Assembly (NCBI RefSeq): GCF_000378145.1
Contig: NZ_KB899293.1
Location: forward strand, 1 to 64,000
DNA from: Saccharibacillus kuerlensis DSM 22868
GTDB lineage: Bacteria; Bacillota; Bacilli; Paenibacillales; Paenibacillaceae
Direction: 5' to 3'
DNA length: 64,000 nucleotides
Under the pieces are notes generated by a model. That model made no database searches, was not told the origin of the DNA, and saw only the letters and a program-made list of their open reading frames with translations. Both the position numbers and the translations under genes were made by a program. Positions 60,313 through 64,000 of the stretch are shown here, piece after piece. Within the stretch, counting starts at the first letter, position 1, and each line of letters opens with the position of its first letter.

Positions 60313-61230
60313 ATGAGAACGATCAAGCTTGGAAGCAGCAATCTCGACGTACCGGTAGTGGCAGTCGGCTGTATGCGCATCGACTCGCTGGATAAGCAGC
60401 AGGCGGAAACTTTCGTGCAAACGGCACTGGAAGAAGGAGCGAATTTCTTCGATCACGCGGATATTTATGGCGGCGGCAAATGCGAAGAAATTTTCGCGGA
60501 AGCGGTACATATGAGCTCTAGCGTACGCGAGAAGCTCATTCTTCAATCCAAATGCGGTATTCGCCAAGGACAGTTCGATTTCTCCAAAGAACATATTCTA
60601 TCTTCCGTGGACGGCATTCTGAAGCGCCTGAACACGGAATATCTTGATATTCTGCTGCTGCATCGTCCGGACGCACTTGTCGAGCCGGAAGAAGTAGCCG
60701 AAGCTTTCGATCAACTGGAATCGTCGGGCAAAGTTCGCCACTTTGGCGTATCCAATCAAAAGCCGATGCAGATCGAGCTTCTGAAAAAATACGTGAAGCA
60801 GCCGCTTGTTGCCAACCAGCTCCAGCTCAGCATCACAAACGCTAACATGATTACCAATGGTGTCAACGTTAATATGCTGATCGACGAATCTGTTGACCGC
60901 GACGGCAGCATTCTGGATTACTGCCGTCTGAACGACATCACGATCCAACCGTGGTCGCCGTTCCAATATGGATTCTTCGAGGGCGTATTCCTCGACAACG
61001 AGAAGTTCCCGGAACTTAACGCGGAAATCAATAAGGTTGCGGAAGCGCACAGCGTAAGCAACACAACAATCGCGATCGCTTGGCTGCTCCGTCATCCGGC
61101 GAACATGCAGCCTGTAACGGGTACAATGAACGTTCAGCGTATTAAAGACTGCATTAAGGCGAGCGAAGTGAAGCTGTCCCGCGAAGAGTGGTACGCCATC
61201 TACCGTGCGGCAGGAAACAAGCTGCCTTAA
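60313..61230 (+). CDS. Aldo/keto reductase
   Basis: This 305-residue member of the aldo/keto reductase superfamily resembles YdhF-type enzymes. The catalytic tetrad is D47, Y52, K80 and H117 (DHADIYG, QSK, LLHRP). VRHFGVSNQ and the C-terminal VTGTMNVQRIKDCIKA NADPH-binding segment are intact. It should reduce aldehydes or ketones with NADPH. AGGAGG precedes the ATG. It is monocistronic, with a terminator. Confidence 0.92.
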   Translation: MRTIKLGSSNLDVPVVAVGCMRIDSLDKQQAETFVQTALEEGANFFDHADIYGGGKCEEIFAEAVHMSSSVREKLILQSKCGIRQGQFDFSKEHILSSVDGILKRLNTEYLDILLLHRPDALVEPEEVAEAFDQLESSGKVRHFGVSNQKPMQIELLKKYVKQPLVANQLQLSITNANMITNGVNVNMLIDESVDRDGSILDYCRLNDITIQPWSPFQYGFFEGVFLDNEKFPELNAEINKVAEAHSVSNTTIAIAWLLRHPANMQPVTGTMNVQRIKDCIKASEVKLSREEWYAIYRAAGNKLP

Positions 61231-61278
61231 GCTGTTATCATCGAATAAGCCCCCTTGAAGGTAATAGGCAAAAAACGC

Positions 61279-61321
61279 AAAACGACAGCTCCGGCGAAAT
61301 CCGCCTAAGCTGTCGTTTTTT
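61279..61321. terminator. Terminator
   Basis: AAAACGACAGCT-CC-GGCG pairs with CGCC-TA-AGCTGTCGTTTTT. It serves the aldo/keto reductase gene. Confidence 0.92.
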
Positions 61322-61450
61322 GATACCTATTTCAGTCTTCCTGTATTTCAATCTTCCCTTAGTGACTCCGATCAATTACTTCCGTTACGCTCTGTATCTG
61401 CCACCGTCACTTCTCTGCCGTATGCCGGAACTCTTTTCCGACCCTATCCC

Positions 61451-62497
61451 TTAGAGTCCTGGCCGTAAAATTTTCGCTCTCAGCACTTCGGGACGTCCGC
61501 TATGTAGAGCCCACTCATATAGCTCGACCAGACGCCGTCCGACAGAATCCAGATCAAGCCCGACTGCCAGACTGCGGCCATCGGTCGTCAAATCCGGAAG
61601 TTTGTGTCCCGTAATACCGCGAATTCCGCGTTCGAATGTCTCCAGGCTCCGCCCTTTATAGACGGTATCTCCGTCCTGCAGCCAATCCGCATAGATAGGC
61701 AGATCGCGTACCAGCACAGGAATTCCTGCAGCCAACGCTTCCAGCAGCACGATTCCTTCCGTTTCCTCATGTGTGGCAAACAAGAACAGATCGCTGCCGC
61801 AGTAAGCATCCCGCAGCTCTTCCCGATTCACGTAGCCTGGGAAGTGCAGGTTTGGAAGCTTGCTCTCGACAGCTTCACGGATCTTGCCCGGTACCATATA
61901 CAGCGGCGTATAACCGAACCAATAGAACTGATGATCCGGCATCCGCCGTGCCAGTTCTACAAAATCCAGAATGCCTTTGCGCTCAATATAATGCCCGACT
62001 GACAGAACTACCTTGGTATCGTCCGCCAAATCATATTTACGACGAAAACGTCTGCCGGCTTCTTGATCCGGTGTGAAAAAGGCGCTGTCCACCCCGTTCG
62101 ACAAGCTGACGATCGGATTGCTCAGCCCATAGCCAAGCAGCAGCCCTTTTGCATATTCCGTCGGCGTAATAAGCAGATCCGCACTGCGGTAGCAGCGGGT
62201 GATCCATTTCTTGAACACCGGCGCCGCCAAGTTGGACCCGATAAACGAATTGCGGAAATCTTCCATCGTTGAATGAGCATGATAAACAACCTTTTTACCC
62301 TGCCGTTTTGCTCTTCGTGCCATACGCAGCGAATCCGGGAAAATAGTATTCAGATGCACAATATCATAATCTTCCCGTTCATCCATCGTATAATCGATAT
62401 TCAGACGCTCCAGCGCTTCGCGTTGATGGCGAACCGCTTCCCCAACCCCGCTGCGGTTGACCGTTTTCAGCGATCCGGAGTATAAAAGTACCTTCAT
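61451..62497 (-). CDS. Family-4 glycosyltransferase
   Basis: This 348-residue GT-B enzyme has the N-terminal VLLYSGSLKTVNRSGVGEAVRHQREAL acceptor side and the C-terminal donor motif E-x7-E (EGIVLLEALAAGIPVLV). The layout resembles glycolipid glucosyltransferases that make the anchor of lipoteichoic acid (LafA/alMGS type) in Firmicutes, and it stands next to a VTT-family gene and a second GT4 gene. Acceptor and donor are inferred. The start follows GGGAAGG; the upstream VTT gene ends 17 bp before it, so they are cotranscribed. Confidence 0.85.
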   Translation of the reverse strand: MKVLLYSGSLKTVNRSGVGEAVRHQREALERLNIDYTMDEREDYDIVHLNTIFPDSLRMARRAKRQGKKVVYHAHSTMEDFRNSFIGSNLAAPVFKKWITRCYRSADLLITPTEYAKGLLLGYGLSNPIVSLSNGVDSAFFTPDQEAGRRFRRKYDLADDTKVVLSVGHYIERKGILDFVELARRMPDHQFYWFGYTPLYMVPGKIREAVESKLPNLHFPGYVNREELRDAYCGSDLFLFATHEETEGIVLLEALAAGIPVLVRDLPIYADWLQDGDTVYKGRSLETFERGIRGITGHKLPDLTTDGRSLAVGLDLDSVGRRLVELYEWALHSGRPEVLRAKILRPGL

Positions 62498-62514
62498 TTT
62501 TTATTTCCTTCCCT

Positions 62515-63114
62515 TCAGGCGATTCCCAGAAGCTTGGCAAAATAAGTGATAGCAGCGCTCAGGCCAAAACTGTAAGCCGCAATGCCAAGCGGCTTCCCGA
62601 GCAAAATAATTGTCGTAAAACGGCGCAGTGTCATTTTCGTCGTGCCCGCCAAGTAACAGAGAAAGTCATCCGGAGCAACAGGCATGAAGATGCCGATCGC
62701 AAACAGATTGTTGAACCGTCGGCCTTCCGTCCAATGCTTGTACTTGGCCTGCACTTTGGGACTGAACATACTTTCGAGGATCGGCTGACCATATTTTCTT
62801 GCCAGCAGGAATGCGGCAATGGAACCCAGACAAATGCCCACATAATTATAAATCAAACCGGCAACGGGGCCAAAGACCAGAATACCGGCAACGCAGCCGA
62901 TACCGCCCGGAAGAATCGGGATCACGACCTGTACCGCCTGGAACACAATGAAGATTAACGGTGCCCACAGGCCAAAGCCCGCAAGGAAACTTTCCAAAGC
63001 CGCCTGCGAACTGAAGATTCCGGTATAGAAACCATAGACAATGCAAGCTGCACATGCCGCAATGCCTGCTGCCGTCGTAGCATTCATCATATAACGAAGC
63101 GAGAACATCTTCAT
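62515..63114 (-). CDS. TVP38/TMEM64 (VTT)-family membrane protein
   Basis: This 199-residue membrane protein has the VTT domain: FQAVQVVIPILPGGIGCVAG and the FLARKYGQPILES-type stretch, then FMPVAPDDFLCYLAGTTKM. Members translocate lipids or related compounds across membranes. It lies between two GT4 genes, suggesting handling of glycolipid precursors (inference). GGAGG precedes the ATG, 112 bp after the upstream glycosyltransferase stop. Confidence 0.9.
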   Translation of the reverse strand: MKMFSLRYMMNATTAAGIAACAACIVYGFYTGIFSSQAALESFLAGFGLWAPLIFIVFQAVQVVIPILPGGIGCVAGILVFGPVAGLIYNYVGICLGSIAAFLLARKYGQPILESMFSPKVQAKYKHWTEGRRFNNLFAIGIFMPVAPDDFLCYLAGTTKMTLRRFTTIILLGKPLGIAAYSFGLSAAITYFAKLLGIA

Positions 63115-63226
63115 AGTCGGTTCCTCCGATTTCTAAAAATTTTGGTGGAAGCGGAACCTTCCGGTCATCCCGCTGCTTTCTTGCAAACGACCGGCCAGTT
63201 CCGTTCTCACGACAGAAGAAAGCTTC

Positions 63227-64000
63227 TTATTTGACTGCGGCTTTGGTAGCGGCAAGCAGGAAAGGACGATCTGTTACCGGACGATACGAAGCGCAAGCTC
63301 GGACATAGATTTGCTCCGCATTTTCGGCAAAAGCTACTGACGAATAGCGCTCCAGCGCCGTTCTTCGGGCATTTGCTCCAAGTTCTTTCAGCAGACCATC
63401 CTGATTCAAAGCGGCGGCAAGCGCCTTTTCAAACTGCTCAAAAGATTCATACTGCCATCCGTTGACGCCGGTGTCAACAACACCGTTCAGACACTCGTCC
63501 CGGCGGCACAATACTGGAAGCCCGGAAGCCATCGCTTCAATATACGTCAATCCCTGCGTCTCACTGTTCGAGGCGCTGACAAACAGGTCGCCCAGCTTAT
63601 AATAATCGGCAACTTTTTCCGGCTGGACCATTCCCGCAAACACAACCCGATCCGCCAGACCCCATTCACCGGCATAACGCTCCAGCTGCTGCCTATGCGG
63701 ACCGTCGCCGACAATTAGAAGCTTCAAGCGGGAATCCCGGTACTCTGCGACAAAACGTAAAATCTCTTCAAGATTTTTCTCTTTGGCAAGTCTTCCGACA
63801 GAAACCAGCACAGGGTCTTTTTCGGTCAATCCCAGACTTTCTCTTAGAACCGAGCGACGTTTTTCCGACAATTGGGTTTGGAACTGGCTCAGATCGACAC
63901 CTGTAGGCACTACCTGGATGTCGCCCGGTACGCCGTATCCTGCGAGCAGACCCCGCACTTTCTTCGTTGGCGCCACAACGCACTGTACATTTTTCAGCGT
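63227..64000 (-). CDS. Family-4 glycosyltransferase, 5' end outside the window
   Basis: At least 258 residues of a GT-B enzyme are visible. The frame is open to the right edge (reading LKNVQCVVAPTKKVRGLL), so the start lies beyond position 64000; a GTG at 63976 is internal. Motifs are PTGVDLSQF, VSVGRLAKEKNLEEIL, VGDGP and ETQGLTYIEAMASGLPVL with the E-x7-E donor site. It resembles the second glycolipid glycosyltransferase of lipoteichoic-acid anchor loci (LafB/CpoA/BgsA type). It is in the same direction as the VTT and GT4 genes downstream. Confidence 0.86.
   Translation of the reverse strand, partial: TLKNVQCVVAPTKKVRGLLAGYGVPGDIQVVPTGVDLSQFQTQLSEKRRSVLRESLGLTEKDPVLVSVGRLAKEKNLEEILRFVAEYRDSRLKLLIVGDGPHRQQLERYAGEWGLADRVVFAGMVQPEKVADYYKLGDLFVSASNSETQGLTYIEAMASGLPVLCRRDECLNGVVDTGVNGWQYESFEQFEKALAAALNQDGLLKELGANARRTALERYSSVAFAENAEQIYVRACASYRPVTDRPFLLAATKAAVK

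Overview
The window looks like chromosomal DNA from an endospore-forming, Gram-positive bacterium of the Paenibacillaceae type (Paenibacillus or Saccharibacillus-like). The reasons are the strong AGGAGG-type ribosome binding sites, the GC content a little above 50%, a Spo0M gene, ECF (SigW-like) and SigD-like promoter matches, a YdaJ/YdaK/YdaM-type exopolysaccharide operon and many Bacillus-type accessory genes. Genus is an inference. I see no rRNA, tRNA, transposase, phage or CRISPR array. The window is mostly ordinary single-gene and short-operon chromosome, with unusual intergenic repeats.

Layout. 0.2-4.6 kb: calcium P-type ATPase and a DUF4173 membrane protein. 4.6-7.7 kb: SgrR-like regulator/solute-binding fusion and an MDR reductase. 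7.8-12.9 kb: an envelope-stress/polyamine-type cluster (K+ channel, DUF4178, DUF350, lipoprotein, glutathionylspermidine synthase-like ligase, Ser/Gly-rich surface protein, small protein). 13.5-16.7 kb: proline and peptide transporters. 17-19 kb: rhamnose mutarotase and RlmN. 19-24.1 kb: a c-di-GMP-controlled exopolysaccharide operon with an HD-GYP phosphodiesterase gene upstream. 24.3-31.8 kb: oxidoreductases, Spo0M and a chemoreceptor. 32-38.5 kb: uridine kinase, GIY-YIG protein, DUF2252, zinc metallopeptidase, EcsC and an ECF sigma factor fused to DUF1835. 38.7-41.4 kb: a GGDEF-EAL protein. 41.6-47.8 kb: YobU/YobV-like pair, DedA, monooxygenase, catalase-like peroxidase and a Nudix/PARG pair of ADP-ribose genes. 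48-53.7 kb: SEC-C/YkgJ protein, a DUF3934-like small protein, a diguanylate cyclase, an epimerase and a secreted repeat protein. 54-58.4 kb: MarR and ArsR modules, a frameshifted FMN reductase and a luciferase-like oxidoreductase. 58.7-64 kb: WGxxGxxG protein, UbiA prenyltransferase, aldo/keto reductase and a glycosyltransferase-VTT-glycosyltransferase set cut by the right edge.

Three themes connect genes. First, c-di-GMP: a degenerate-GGDEF receptor with an intact I-site sits in an EPS operon, and one HD-GYP, one GGDEF-EAL and one GGDEF protein lie in the same window. Second, envelope stress: the DUF4178 and spo0M genes both carry SigW-like promoter matches. Third, redox chemistry: many stand-alone flavin or NAD(P)H enzymes are paired with MarR or ArsR regulators.

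The most unusual signal is non-coding. Three copies of a nested-palindrome element (window start, about 13.2 kb and about 16.8 kb) are each associated with a transcription terminator. In the two complete copies the locus-specific terminator hairpin is present on both sides of the element, as expected if the element inserts into terminators and duplicates them. A second, unrelated nested palindrome is fused to the 3' end of rhaM. The sigma-DUF1835 gene also has a near-perfect internal ribosome binding site exactly where its second domain begins, suggesting two proteins from one frame.
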